43,867 bases of DNA, from NCBI RefSeq assembly GCF_000875895.1, contig NZ_JXCF01000076.1, forward strand, positions 1 through 43,867, given 5' to 3'. The notes under the pieces were generated by a model, which was given only the letters and a program-made list of their open reading frames with translations, made no database searches and was not told the origin of the DNA. The stretch is from Staphylococcus gallinarum (lineage in GTDB: Bacteria; Bacillota; Bacilli; Staphylococcales; Staphylococcaceae). This document shows, in pieces, positions 28,287 to 37,700 of the stretch (positions within the stretch are counted from its first letter, which is position 1; every line of letters starts with the position of its first letter). The translations under genes and the position numbers were made by a program.

Positions 28287-29540
28287 ATGGGAATATTTTA
28301 TGAAACTAGAAGTAAGTTGCCACCTGTAGAGAGTGATGACGCTTTGCTAAGCGCATTTCCATCGACTTCAATACCAATTTCATTGATGGGTTATAACGAG
28401 TACAAAGCGCTTAGAAATAGCGACTTGTGGACGGCAGTAACATTGCTAAGTCGAGATATCGCAAAGCTTGATATAAGGGTGAAGAATAACGGAGTATATA
28501 AAGACAAAGATAGACTTGAATTGTTGTTAAACAAAACACCTAATCCTTATATGAATGGTTACATGTTGAAGTACATTGTAATGATGAACGCACTGCTTAC
28601 TGGTCATGGTTATATTTATGTCGAAAGAACAGCAGGTCAACCTTCTGAATTAACACACGTCGCTACAAGCAGAGTTAATTTAAAAAAAGATAACAAAGGT
28701 GAATATTATTACGAGGTCTCACAAGATAATGATTCTATTGAAGTAAAATTCGAGGATATGATTGATATCAAACCGTTTACGTTAGACGGAATCAATGCAT
28801 TGAAAGTCTTAAATGCTATTGAAGAAGATATGGAAACTCAAAGATTTACCAAAAACTTTTTCACTAAATTCTTTGCTAATGGTGGTCAAAACTCGGGTCT
28901 ATTAAAAGTAAAAGACGGTAAATTGAACCAAAAAGCTAGAAACAAATTACGTGATGAATTTTCGAAAGCGAATGCAGGAGAAGATAACGCTGGTAAGGTA
29001 CTTGTACTTGATTCAACGTTAGATTACGAGCAATTGGAAATTGATAGCTCGTTATTAGACGTTATTAACAAGAATCAAACACCAACTAAAGCGATTGCTA
29101 AGGCGTTTCAAATACCATTATCTAAATTCGGTATTGAATTGAGTAATACATCATTAAAAGATGTAAATAATGATTATCTAACTAACTGTTTAGGTGGATA
29201 TATGAAAACCATTGAAGCAGAGCTCAATTTTAAACTCGTATCAGATAAAGATCAGTACACAAAAGAATTTAAATTTGATAGTAGTTCATTCCGTATGATT
29301 GATTGGGATAGTTATGTTGAAACACTTAACAGTCAATTGGAAAAAGGCGCTATCACACACGATGAATACCGATATGACATCGGTAGACAACCGTTTCCTG
29401 ACGGTATGGGTACTGTACCGCGCTTTGACCTTAACCATATTAGTGCAAATGTAGCAGATGATTATCAATTAAGAAAAACTTCTACCAATAATCAAGCACC
29501 TAACCCTGACGCATCAGAAAGGGGTGAGAAAATTGAATAA
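28287..29540 (+). CDS. portal protein, HK97 family
   Basis: A 417-aa portal. Typical blocks: LWTAVTLLSRDIAKLDIRVK, LNKTPNPYMNGYMLKYIVMMNALLTGHGYIY, NGGQNSGLLKVKDGKLNQKA and FQIPLSKFGIEL. Twelve copies form the ring at one capsid vertex through which TerL packages DNA. The C-terminal tail is Q/N-rich and probably flexible. Its last 8 bases pass the protease RBS, so the two genes are tightly coupled. Confidence 0.95.
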   Translation: MGIFYETRSKLPPVESDDALLSAFPSTSIPISLMGYNEYKALRNSDLWTAVTLLSRDIAKLDIRVKNNGVYKDKDRLELLLNKTPNPYMNGYMLKYIVMMNALLTGHGYIYVERTAGQPSELTHVATSRVNLKKDNKGEYYYEVSQDNDSIEVKFEDMIDIKPFTLDGINALKVLNAIEEDMETQRFTKNFFTKFFANGGQNSGLLKVKDGKLNQKARNKLRDEFSKANAGEDNAGKVLVLDSTLDYEQLEIDSSLLDVINKNQTPTKAIAKAFQIPLSKFGIELSNTSLKDVNNDYLTNCLGGYMKTIEAELNFKLVSDKDQYTKEFKFDSSSFRMIDWDSYVETLNSQLEKGAITHDEYRYDIGRQPFPDGMGTVPRFDLNHISANVADDYQLRKTSTNNQAPNPDASERGEKIE

Positions 29541-30141
29541 TATTGAACTTCGTTCTACAGAAACAATCAAAGCAGTTGATAATGAAAAGATGATTGTTGA
29601 AGGGTATGCTTTACGATTTAACACACTATCTAATGATTTAGGTGGGTTTGTTGAGACTATAAGCCCACAAGCATTAGAAAGTGCCGATTTGTCAGATGTT
29701 AGATGTTTAATTGACCATGATCCTAGTAAGGTTTTAGGTCGTACTACATCGGAGACATTAAGCCTAAAAGTGGATGATGAGGGGTTATACTTCCGTTGTC
29801 AATTACCTGATACATCCTATAGTCGTGATTTATATGAAAATATCCGACTTGGGAACATTAATCAATGTAGCTTTGGTTTTATTCTTGATGAAGATGGTGA
29901 CACACTCGAAAGAAGAGAAGATGGTTTGTTCAAACGAACGTTACGAAAAATCAAATCTCTATTCGACGTATCAGTCGTGACGTATCCGGCATACAACGAT
30001 ACGGATGTTGCCCCTGCTTTAAGAAGTATTGAAGCCATCAAGGAGCAAGAAAAAGAAGAACTTCGCAAACGTGAGCAAGAAGAAAAAAGAAAGCAAACTA
30101 AATTATTAAAAATGCAATTAGATCTACTTAATTTGAAGTAG
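29533..30141 (+). CDS. prohead protease, HK97 family (S78)
   Basis: A 202-aa serine protease. MIVEGYALRFNTLSNDLGGFVETI is the typical N-terminal block; His in DHDPSKVLGRT and Ser in GNINQCSFGF are the catalytic pair. It cleaves scaffold or capsid N termini during head maturation. TTG at 29533 is preceded by AAAGGGGTGA at good spacing; the GTG at 29524 lies within that RBS. The C-terminal 30 residues are a highly charged coil. A terminator-like hairpin overlaps its stop. Confidence 0.92.
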   Translation: MNNIELRSTETIKAVDNEKMIVEGYALRFNTLSNDLGGFVETISPQALESADLSDVRCLIDHDPSKVLGRTTSETLSLKVDDEGLYFRCQLPDTSYSRDLYENIRLGNINQCSFGFILDEDGDTLERREDGLFKRTLRKIKSLFDVSVVTYPAYNDTDVAPALRSIEAIKEQEKEELRKREQEEKRKQTKLLKMQLDLLNLK

Positions 30142-30152
30142 GTCTATTTTTT
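30120..30152 (+). terminator. hairpin with T-run between protease and capsid
   Basis: AGATCTACTT pairs with AAGTAGGTCT (one G-T pair) around AATTTG, followed by A and six T. It overlaps the protease stop and lies 25 bases before the capsid start. As an intrinsic terminator it would be unexpected here. Confidence 0.75.
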
Positions 30153-30176
30153 ATGTGCAAAATTGGAGGTTTTTAA

Positions 30177-31373
30177 ATGGAAGATATTAAAGAGTTACGC
30201 GCTTTACGTGCTGAACAAGTTGAAAATGCTGAAAAAGCTATCGCGGAAGAAAAACCGGATGAGGCAAAAAATGCGTTAGAACAAATCAAAGAATTAGATG
30301 AACGAATTTCTAAAGTAGAAGCAGACGTTAAAAATTTAAAAGGTGATGACAAAGATTTAGATCCTGATAAATCAGCACCCGAGGGGAAACCGGAATTTAA
30401 TTCACAAACACAAGAAGGAGAAACGAGAATGAGTAAAATCAAACCTGAAATCAACACAGCAGTTGATGAGAAGAAAGATGCATATGTAAGAGGATTGGCT
30501 GAATACATTACTTCTAAAGGTAATACACGCGCAAGCGTTAAGTCTGATGATGTTGGTGTTATTATTCCTGAAGCTATTTCATATATTGCAGAGCATGAAA
30601 TTAAAACTGTACAGGATTTATCTACACTGGTTACTAAAACATCAGTTAAAAATCCTGCGGGGAAACATCCTATTGTTTTACGTGCAACTGCTAAATTCTC
30701 AACTGTTGAAGAATTGAAAGAAAATCCTGAATTAGCAGCACCAGAATTCAAAGAAATTGGTTGGGAAGTACAAACTTATCGTGGTGCTATTCCATTGTCA
30801 GAAGAAGCAATCATGGATAGTGCTGATAACTTAATTCAATTAGTTTCAACTAATATTCAAGAACAAAAAATCAATACGTTAAATGAAAAAATCGGCGGAG
30901 TATTAAAATCATTTCCTGCTAAAAGTATCAAAGGTGTGAATGATTTAAAACACCTTATTAATGTTGATTTAGACCCTGCATATGACCGACAAATTATTTG
31001 TACGCAATCATTCTATCAACAATTAGATACTTTAGTTGATGGTAATGGTCGTTATTTATTACAAGATTCAATCATCAATACTGCTGGTAACAGAGTATTA
31101 GGTATGAATGTAACTGTGGTACGTGATGATTTACTTGGCGCTCAAGGAGAAGCTAAAGCGTTTATCGGTGATGTTAAACGTGGCGTGTTCTTTGCTGACC
31201 GTTCAGACGTTTCTCTATCTTGGGAACAACACAATATTTATGGTCGTTATTTAATGGGTGCTTTCCGTTTCGACGTAAAACAAGCAGATGCTAATGCTGG
31301 TTTCTTTGTAACTGCAGATTTTTCTGACGCACCTGCAGAAGCGCCAGCTGGAACAACTCCTGAGGGAGCTTAA
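30177..31373 (+). CDS. major capsid protein, HK97 family
   Basis: A 398-aa protein. Residues 1-85 are a charged coiled coil, the delta-domain scaffold usually removed by the protease. From residue 95 the HK97 fold follows (DVGVIIPEAISYIAEHEIKTVQDLSTLV, WEVQTYRGAIPLSEEAIMDS, VLGMNVTVVRDDLLG). GGAGG is 7 bases before the ATG. An internal ATG at 30429 (Met85) has AAGGAG 8 bases upstream, so a second, delta-less product is possible. Forms the icosahedral shell. Confidence 0.95.
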   Translation: MEDIKELRALRAEQVENAEKAIAEEKPDEAKNALEQIKELDERISKVEADVKNLKGDDKDLDPDKSAPEGKPEFNSQTQEGETRMSKIKPEINTAVDEKKDAYVRGLAEYITSKGNTRASVKSDDVGVIIPEAISYIAEHEIKTVQDLSTLVTKTSVKNPAGKHPIVLRATAKFSTVEELKENPELAAPEFKEIGWEVQTYRGAIPLSEEAIMDSADNLIQLVSTNIQEQKINTLNEKIGGVLKSFPAKSIKGVNDLKHLINVDLDPAYDRQIICTQSFYQQLDTLVDGNGRYLLQDSIINTAGNRVLGMNVTVVRDDLLGAQGEAKAFIGDVKRGVFFADRSDVSLSWEQHNIYGRYLMGAFRFDVKQADANAGFFVTADFSDAPAEAPAGTTPEGA

Positions 31374-31395
31374 TAAATAAAGGGGTGAGTAATGA

Positions 31396-31695
31396 ATGAC
31401 ATTAGAACAATTAAAGTTGCATATGCATGTCACTCACTCGATGGAAGATCCTTTGATAGAAATGTACATGAGGTGGGCAGAATCAGAAATAAAAGATTCT
31501 GTCTATCCTGATGACGATACAAGAAATGAAGAATTTTTCAAAGACAATTCGATTTTTGAACGCGGTGTATTCTTGCTTACTTCCCATTATTTCCAAAACC
31601 GATACGCATATTCAGACATTGATTATCACGATGTTCCGGATGGTGTGCTTGGTGCCATACAGAAATTGAGAGGGGCTTATCCGTATGAGAGTTGA
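31396..31695 (+). CDS. head-tail connector (gp6-like)
   Basis: A 99-aa helical protein (MTLEQLKLHMHVTHSMEDPL at the start) with the pattern of the phage gp6-like connector family: two N-terminal helices, ERGVFLLTSHYFQNRYAY, and a C-terminal DGVLGAIQKLRG. It forms the first ring under the portal. GGGGTGAG lies upstream; a nearby ATG at 31392 is in another frame. It overlaps the next gene by 11 bases. Confidence 0.88.
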   Translation: MTLEQLKLHMHVTHSMEDPLIEMYMRWAESEIKDSVYPDDDTRNEEFFKDNSIFERGVFLLTSHYFQNRYAYSDIDYHDVPDGVLGAIQKLRGAYPYES

Positions 31696-32017
31696 CGCAA
31701 TGAAAGACTTTGTCACTTTCTATAACAATAATAATGATAGTCCTTATCCCGGTATGGGTGGAAAAGACAAAGTATTTGAATCATGGGGAGAAATTTACGA
31801 ACCATCTACAAAAGATGTTCAATTAAATAGTTTAGAAACATCTACAGTCAATGTGACGTTGATTATACGAAATGCTTTTCCTGAATATGTTCCTAAAGAG
31901 TATCACACTTTTGTTGTTGAAACCGGTATGTATCAAGGTACTGAGTTCAACATTAAGAATGTGGCGCCGAAAGATGAAACAACTATTAAGATAGTAGGTT
32001 CGAAAATATGGGCGTAA
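31685..32017 (+). CDS. head-tail joining / head closure protein
   Basis: A 110-aa beta-rich protein with the phage head-tail joining pattern: MKDFVTFYNNN, KVFESWGEIYEPSTKDVQLNSLETSTVNVTLIIRN and GTEFNIKNVAPKDETTIKIV. It belongs to the SPP1 gp16/HK97 gp7 type that seals the head after packaging. Overlaps both neighbours, as is usual for this gene cluster. Confidence 0.88.
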   Translation: MRVDAMKDFVTFYNNNNDSPYPGMGGKDKVFESWGEIYEPSTKDVQLNSLETSTVNVTLIIRNAFPEYVPKEYHTFVVETGMYQGTEFNIKNVAPKDETTIKIVGSKIWA

Positions 32018-32403
32018 AAATCGAAGGATTAGAACTTATAGAGAAAGACATTCAGAAAAGGTACAGTCGTTCAAGTATGAATAAAGCAGAGAAACGAGCA
32101 ATACAAGCTGGTGGGAACTTTATTCGGAATAAAATAGCAACGTCACTTAATCAAGTGAGGGATACTGGCGAACTCGCAATCGGTACTGACCTAAAAGACC
32201 CGAATAAGGTTGGGGCAGAAATGATAGGTAATATTTATTGGCGTGGTAACCATAGCACTTTAGCTTATATCAACGAACATGGTCATCATTTGAAAAACGG
32301 TAAGTTTTTTAGACCAAGAGGTGCAGGGCTTGTAAACACAGCATTGAGATATAACAGCGATAAATATTACAACATCATCAAAAGGGAGATGGATAAGGCA
32401 TGA
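32008..32403 (+). CDS. HK97 gp10-family neck/tail completion protein
   Basis: A 131-aa protein. KIEGLELIEKDIQKRYSRSSMNKAEKRAIQAGGNFIRNKIATSL is the N-terminal helical pair of the HK97 gp10 family; a beta hairpin and FFRPRGAGLVNTALR follow. It takes part in head-tail joining. Overlaps both neighbours by a few bases. Confidence 0.88.
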   Translation: MGVKIEGLELIEKDIQKRYSRSSMNKAEKRAIQAGGNFIRNKIATSLNQVRDTGELAIGTDLKDPNKVGAEMIGNIYWRGNHSTLAYINEHGHHLKNGKFFRPRGAGLVNTALRYNSDKYYNIIKREMDKA

Positions 32404-32816
32404 CAGACATTTTGATAAAAATACAAGATGCGCTCATGAATGACGAACTCATCTCCAAACATTTTGAACGAAGGAATATCAAGTTTTTTGTCTATCCTAA
32501 TGCAAACGACATTATTAGTAATGTAATTGTGATAGATGAAATTTTTAGTCCTTCGAGGTCAGACTTTGCAGATAATAACCCACTCACATACGACTACTTA
32601 TTTCAAATAGATGTGTTTGTAAAACAAAAGAATAACAACGTTAACGGCTCCTTACTTAGTAGGGAGCTTATTTTACGTGTTTCAAAAATCATGTGGCAAG
32701 AGTTGGGTTTTGGTGAGTTTAACTCATTCAAACCTGAATATAATCAAGATTTTAATTTATACCAAGCTTCTAAACAGTTTAGAGGCAAAAAATATATAGA
32801 TGAGGGGCTTTTATAA
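32400..32816 (+). CDS. DUF806 tail terminator-like protein
   Basis: A 138-aa protein with the pattern MTDILIKIQDALMNDELISKHF then NIKFFVYPNANDIISNVIVIDEI and YLFQIDVFVKQ, which fits DUF806. Proteins at this position cap the tail tube and set the head-tail junction. Start overlaps the previous stop by four bases and stop overlaps the tail tube start by one. Confidence 0.85.
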   Translation: MTDILIKIQDALMNDELISKHFERRNIKFFVYPNANDIISNVIVIDEIFSPSRSDFADNNPLTYDYLFQIDVFVKQKNNNVNGSLLSRELILRVSKIMWQELGFGEFNSFKPEYNQDFNLYQASKQFRGKKYIDEGLL

Positions 32817-33436
32817 TGGCAAAATCATACAATTCATTTACAGGACTTAAAGGGTTCAAATATAAAGTACATGGCAAAGAGCAAGAAGTTACGTCAGTCG
32901 AAAATATCGACTATTTACAAGAGATTTCAGTGTCTAAAGAACAATCAATCGAAAAAGCATACGGTGATAATACAGTAGCAGAGATGGCAGTATCTAACGG
33001 AACGATTGAAGTTGAATCAACTTTCCACCACTTACCATTAGAGGATAGAGTTAAGCTATTTGGTCTATTACAAGACGAAGATGGTGCAGTTTACGTTGGA
33101 GATGATACGCCACCATACGTTTCAGTTATTTTTGAGAAAACGACTGAATCAGGTGCAATTGAATATGTTGGATTACCTAAAGGTTTATTCACATTCCCTG
33201 AGGTTGAAGGTAAAACAAAAGAGGATGGTGTTGAGTTCTCTCAAGACCAATCTAAAGCAGAATTTATGCCTACTGATATTCCAGGTGTAGAAGGTAAAAA
33301 AGCGATGATCTTAGGACGAGATGAAAAAGGTTCTACTAAGATGCGTGATGCTATATACAAAAAAGTGTTTGGTGTTGATTATCCTGGTACTCAAACAGAA
33401 GATAGTACAACAGAAGAACAACCTGCAGGCGCATAA
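32816..33436 (+). CDS. major tail tube protein, phi13 family
   Basis: A 206-aa protein with the phi13-type major tail pattern: GLKGFKYKVHGKEQEVTSVENIDYLQEISVSKEQSIEKAYGDN, then EVESTFHHLPLEDRVKLFGL and EYVGLPKGLFTFPEVEGKTKEDGVEFSQDQ. Beta-sandwich subunits stack into the flexible tail tube. The C-terminal tail (residues 190-206) is T/E/P-rich. RBS GAGGGG. Confidence 0.93.
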   Translation: MAKSYNSFTGLKGFKYKVHGKEQEVTSVENIDYLQEISVSKEQSIEKAYGDNTVAEMAVSNGTIEVESTFHHLPLEDRVKLFGLLQDEDGAVYVGDDTPPYVSVIFEKTTESGAIEYVGLPKGLFTFPEVEGKTKEDGVEFSQDQSKAEFMPTDIPGVEGKKAMILGRDEKGSTKMRDAIYKKVFGVDYPGTQTEDSTTEEQPAGA

Positions 33437-33452
33437 TTGAAGGAGGCTAACC

Positions 33453-33635
33453 ATGAGTAAAAAGAAATTTACAGTGTTACATGCTTTCACAGATTTACAA
33501 GACAAAGACAAGGTTTATAACGTGGGAGATTCGTTCCCTAAACCTGCAAATAAAAAGGTTTCTGAGAAACGAATTGAAGAATTGAGCACTGATAAGAACA
33601 AACAAGGCAAAGCATTAATCCAAGAAGTTGAATAG
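33453..33635 (+). CDS. small protein following the tail tube gene
   Basis: A 60-aa protein, starting MSKKKFTVLHAFTDLQDKDK, with a VYNVGDSFPKPANKKVSEKRIEEL core. AAGGAGG precedes the ATG. Similar short proteins follow the tail tube gene in many Gram-positive siphoviruses; several contain a short region that lines a turn before K-x-V-S-E-x-R-I-x-E-L. Function unknown, probably structural. Confidence 0.72.
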   Translation: MSKKKFTVLHAFTDLQDKDKVYNVGDSFPKPANKKVSEKRIEELSTDKNKQGKALIQEVE

Positions 33636-33643
33636 TAAATCAT

Positions 33644-33675
33644 AAGGGGTTCCCAAAATAGGGTGCCCCTTTTCT
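33644..33675 (+). terminator. hairpin with T-run before the tail chaperone genes
   Basis: AAGGGG/CCCCTT and CCC/GGG form a two-part stem around AAAATA, followed by TTTTCT. Located between the tail tube cluster and the chaperones, it would lower expression of the downstream genes relative to the tail tube. Confidence 0.75.
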
Positions 33676-33709
33676 CATAACAAAAATTAAGTAAAAGAGG
33701 TAAATAATT

Positions 33710-34030
33710 ATGACAACAAAATTAAAACAAATGAGTATTGAATTAGTAACAAATGTTAATGAAGATGGAACTGTTGAAACACAAGAGTATAAAACACCTA
33801 CATTTATTCCATTTAGTAAATTGATGAAAGCTACTAAAAAACTTGAAGCTTTAGAAGACAAATCAGAAATGGAAGCAATGGATGAAATGTTTGAAGTTAT
33901 CTGCGATTTATACAACAACCAATTTACTGTTGAACAATTAACAGACGGTTTGCACGCTCCTGACGCAGTTAGAATTATTCAAGAAAACATTGAATTTATC
34001 TCAACTGGTGAAATTCCTAAAAACGAATAA
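33710..34030 (+). CDS. tail assembly chaperone (gpG-like)
   Basis: A 106-aa acidic helical protein (MTTKLKQMSIELVTNVNEDG at the start). Beta strands at the N terminus, then helices SKLMKATKKLEALEDKSEME and FEVICDLYNNQFTVEQLTDGL. The fold and place before the tape measure gene fit the gpG-type chaperone that coats the tape measure protein. RBS AAGAGG. The next gene encodes a protein related to it, so the pair corresponds to gpG and gpGT without an evident frameshift. Confidence 0.83.
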   Translation: MTTKLKQMSIELVTNVNEDGTVETQEYKTPTFIPFSKLMKATKKLEALEDKSEMEAMDEMFEVICDLYNNQFTVEQLTDGLHAPDAVRIIQENIEFISTGEIPKNE

Positions 34031-34046
34031 AGCGAGTGATTGAAAG

Positions 34047-34565
34047 ATGAAAAGTAACACTATAGAAATTGTTACTGAGTTTGATTCATCGGGTGAACCT
34101 TCAAAGTGGGAAACATTCAACACTCGTCCCTCTTTGAAACTCTCCCTAGTATACGAATGTGTGTCATTTCTTTCATCTTCAACAAATATCACGAGTACAA
34201 ATGAATTAAATCAGTTACTTGATCTAGTTGTGAGGATATATGACGAGCAATTCACCAAGTCAACACTTATCGATGGTCTGCCACTGGAAAATGCAATTAA
34301 CTACCTGTTCGAACAGGTGCTTTTTGTTGCTAGTGGTAAGGGAATCGATGAGAAAGTGACTAATTCAGAGGCGAAAAAGCAAACTGTTAATAGTTGGGAA
34401 GATTACAAAAATAATCTTAAAGCTACAATTCAAGACATGGTTAAAGAAGGCGGTCAAAGCGTTAACGACGTTTTAGACATGCCTTTTTATTTTGTGTTTG
34501 ATGAGTTGAATGGTGAAGCTAAGAAGAAAACTCACAAGGATAGTATGTTAGACGCCTTTATGTAA
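34047..34565 (+). CDS. second tail assembly chaperone, gpG-related with C-terminal extension
   Basis: A 172-aa protein. Residues 1-100 align with the whole upstream chaperone (IEIVTEFDSSGEPSKWETFNT, LLDLVVRIYDEQFTKSTLIDGLPLENAINYL). Residues 115-172 form an extra domain ending KKTHKDSMLDAFM, in the place of a T domain. The RBS is weak (GAGTGA), so translation is probably coupled to the gene before. A TGA in its frame at 34041 separates it from upstream, so it is not a simple frameshift product. It likely bridges tape measure and tail tube. Confidence 0.78.
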   Translation: MKSNTIEIVTEFDSSGEPSKWETFNTRPSLKLSLVYECVSFLSSSTNITSTNELNQLLDLVVRIYDEQFTKSTLIDGLPLENAINYLFEQVLFVASGKGIDEKVTNSEAKKQTVNSWEDYKNNLKATIQDMVKEGGQSVNDVLDMPFYFVFDELNGEAKKKTHKDSMLDAFM

Positions 34566-34583
34566 TTAGAAAGGGGTGAAATT

Positions 34584-34670
34584 ATGGAAAAGGATAGCAT
34601 TATTGATGCTTTTCAAACTGCACCTACTAATTACAAGTGTGAATCAATCATTGATGCGTTTCTAATTTGA
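34584..34670 (+). CDS. 28-residue ORF repeating the SIIDAF motif
   Basis: A short frame with AAAGGGGTGA just upstream of the ATG. The peptide starts MEKDSIIDAFQTAPTNYKCE and ends SIIDAFLI, so KDSIIDAF and ESIIDAF both resemble the KDSMLDAF that ends the preceding chaperone. It probably is translated and may act as a detached piece of that tail, perhaps binding the same partner. Confidence 0.6.
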   Translation: MEKDSIIDAFQTAPTNYKCESIIDAFLI

Positions 34671-34703
34671 TAACGATAGCACATTAAAAAGGTAGGTGAG
34701 GAA

Positions 34704-37700
34704 ATGGCAGAAGAACAAGTGAGAAGTATGCGAGTAGAATTGTCCATGCGTGATATGGGAGTTGAAAGAACAACTAATCAGATTATGACTTCATTTAGAA
34801 ATATGAAATCTGAAATGATGAACTCTACCCGTATGTTCAATAGAGCTGAAAAGTCTAGTCAATCGTATAATAATCAATTGAGAAACTTGCGTATTACAAA
34901 TGCAAATCTCAAAAAAGAATTAGAGGCTGCAGTTAGAGCAGAAGCCAAAATGGTTAAGCAACACGGAGAAAATAGTTCACAAGCATTAAAAGCGAGTGCT
35001 AATGTATCTAAATTAAAAGAAGAAATTGATTACTTAGGACGAGAAATAGACAAAACAAGCGCTGACATGCGTGAATACAACCTTTCGCAAGAAAAGCTGG
35101 CTAAAGCAAACAGTACACCTTTTGGTAGAATGACACAACAATTAAAAGGAATATCTCCGAAATTAAAAAGTGTTGGCGCAGGTATGAAAAATGTCGGTCA
35201 AAGCATGTCAATGTATGTGACGGCACCTGTTACACTTGGATTTGGCGCTGCAATCAAGAAATCGGCAGACTTTGGCGGAGAAATGTCAAAAGTTGGTGCA
35301 ATTGCTGGTGCGAGTGGTAAAGAATTAAGTGCCATGAAAGACCAAGCAATCGATTTGGGGGCTAAAACATCACTAAGTGCTTCTGAAGTTGCTTCAGGTA
35401 TGAAAGAGATGGCTTCATTAGGCTTTACTGCTAAGCAAACAATGGATGCAATTCCGGGCGCAATCAGTGCTGCAGAAGCATCGGGTGCGGATTTAGCTAC
35501 GACTACAGGAGTTATGGCTTCCACAATTAATCAATTTAATTTGAAAGCGAGCGATTCAGGTCATATTGCTGATGTATTAGCAGTAGCAGCAAATAAATCA
35601 GCTGCGGACATTAATTTCATGGGAGATGCAATGAAATACGCAGGTACTCCGGCGCATACGTTAGGTATGTCTATGGAAGACACTTCTGCAGCGATTATGG
35701 TTATGTCCGATGCAGGTCTGAAAGGTGAGCAAGCAGGTACAACGTTACGTGCTTCACTAACTAGATTAGCAAGTCCAACAGGAAACGCTAAAAAAGCAAT
35801 GGAGAGCATGGGAATTACACTAACTGATACGCAAGGTAAGTTTGTAGGTATGCCAAAATTGATTGGTCAATTTAAAGATGGATTAAAAGGTATGACGAAA
35901 GAACAAAAACTTGCTACAGTGTCACAAATCGTTGGGCAAGAATCAGCTAGTGGTTTCTTAGCCATGATAAACGCTGGACCGAGTAAGATTGACAAATACA
36001 GTCAGTCGCTAAAAAACTCAAACGGTGAAAGTGGTAAAGCAGCCAAAAAGATGAAAGACAATTTAAAAGGATCTCTCGAACAACTTGGAGGAGCATTTGA
36101 ATCTTTAGCGATTAGTATCGGAGATTCTTTCGCTCCAGCCATTCGTGTATTAGCTGATTGGGTTTCTAAAATTGTTGAAGCTTTTAACAATGCACCACAA
36201 CCTGTGAAAGTATTTGTAGGTGTTCTAGCATTGATTGCTGCAGCAATTGGTCCAGTGTTAGTTGGCCTTGGAGCATTGGTTGCAAGTTTAGGAGCTATTG
36301 CTGGAAGTGCAACTGCAATGAGTATAATCGGTGGTGTGTTCGCTGCATTAACAAGTCCGGTGACATTAATCATTGCCGCGATTGTTGCCCTTGGCGCTGC
36401 TTTTGTTGTAGCTTATAAAAAATCGGAGACATTCAGAAATATAGTCAACACTGCTTTTTCAGGAATTGTCAACGGTGCTAAATTACTTTGGTCAGGTGTA
36501 ATGGCAGTACTTCGACCAATCGGTGCTGCATTTGCTCAATTTGGTGGAGAAATCAGAAAATCTATAGGTAGTTTTTGGGCAGAGAATGGTCCGCAATTTA
36601 TGCAAGCGATGGCGAATATTAAAACTGGTTTTTCTGTTATGTGGCAAGTAGTTAAACCGATAATCATGGCAATTGGCGCAGTTTTTAAAGCTGTGTTTGG
36701 TGCAATCGTTGCAACCGTACAATTTTTCATGCCTGTAATTCAAGGTTTATTCCGTGCCGGTTGGGCAATCATCAAATATATTATTATTTCAACGTGGGAA
36801 GCAATTAAAGGTGTTATAAGCGGAGCGCTCAAAGTAATAATGGGTGTTATCCAAATATTCTCCGGATTATTTACTGGTAATTTCAAATTAATGTGGCAAG
36901 GTGTAAAGAACATATTCTTTGGTGCTCTGCAGTTTATTTGGAATTTAGTCCAACTCTGGTTTGTAGGTAAAATATTCGGTGTGTTCAAGTTAGGTCTTGG
37001 GTTAATCAAAGGTATTGTATCTAAATCAATGGGTGGAATTAAAGCAGTCTTCAGTTGGGCTATAGGCGGAATATGGAATATCGTCAAAGCTGGATTCACT
37101 AAAACAAGTAGTTTTACGCGTTCTATTTTCAACGGACTATGGAAGTTTATTAAGGCGGTTTGGTCGAACATCAAGCTTGCAGTAACTAATCCAGTTGCAT
37201 TGATAAGAAAGATAGTACCTAACACATTCCGAACAATGTCTAATGTAGTAAGAGCAATTTTTAATGGTTTGAAAAAAGCTATTTCTGTAATTTGGCGAAC
37301 GCTTAAAACAGTAGTAGTCAATGTTGCCAAGGCGTTATCTAATGCATTGAGAGGAAATTTCTCAGGTATGAGAAAGAATCTACAAAATATAACCAATGCT
37401 TTGAAAAATATGGTTATCAAATTGTGGAGAATCTTAAAGAATACAGTAATCAGTGTAGCCAAATCATTATGGAATGGTGTTAAAGGAATTTTCAAATCTC
37501 TTTACAATACTGCTAAGAATATCACTCAGAACCTGAGAGACGCAGTAGTTAAGAAATGGCGTAACCTCAAAAAATCAGTTGTTGATCTAGCCACTGGAGC
37601 TAAAGACGGTGTTGTTAAAGGTTTCAAAGCAATGTACAACAAAGGTAAAGAATGGCTTGAAAAACTTAAAGAATTCATTGGCAACGCAAAAGCTGGTTTT

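Noticed and set aside
31392..31400. Alternative connector start at ATG 31392
   Set aside because: It opens a different frame with no connector homology; 31396 gives the family pattern.
34010..34050. Programmed frameshift joining the two tail chaperones
   Set aside because: The A-rich end (CCT AAA AAC) is a weak slippery site; -1 reading ends at the TGA at 34048 and +1 reading meets TGA at 34041, so neither joins the second gene.
36740..37495. 251-aa minus-strand reading frame under the tape measure gene
   Set aside because: It is a shadow of the repetitive tape measure coding strand, with no RBS and low-complexity hydrophobic content.
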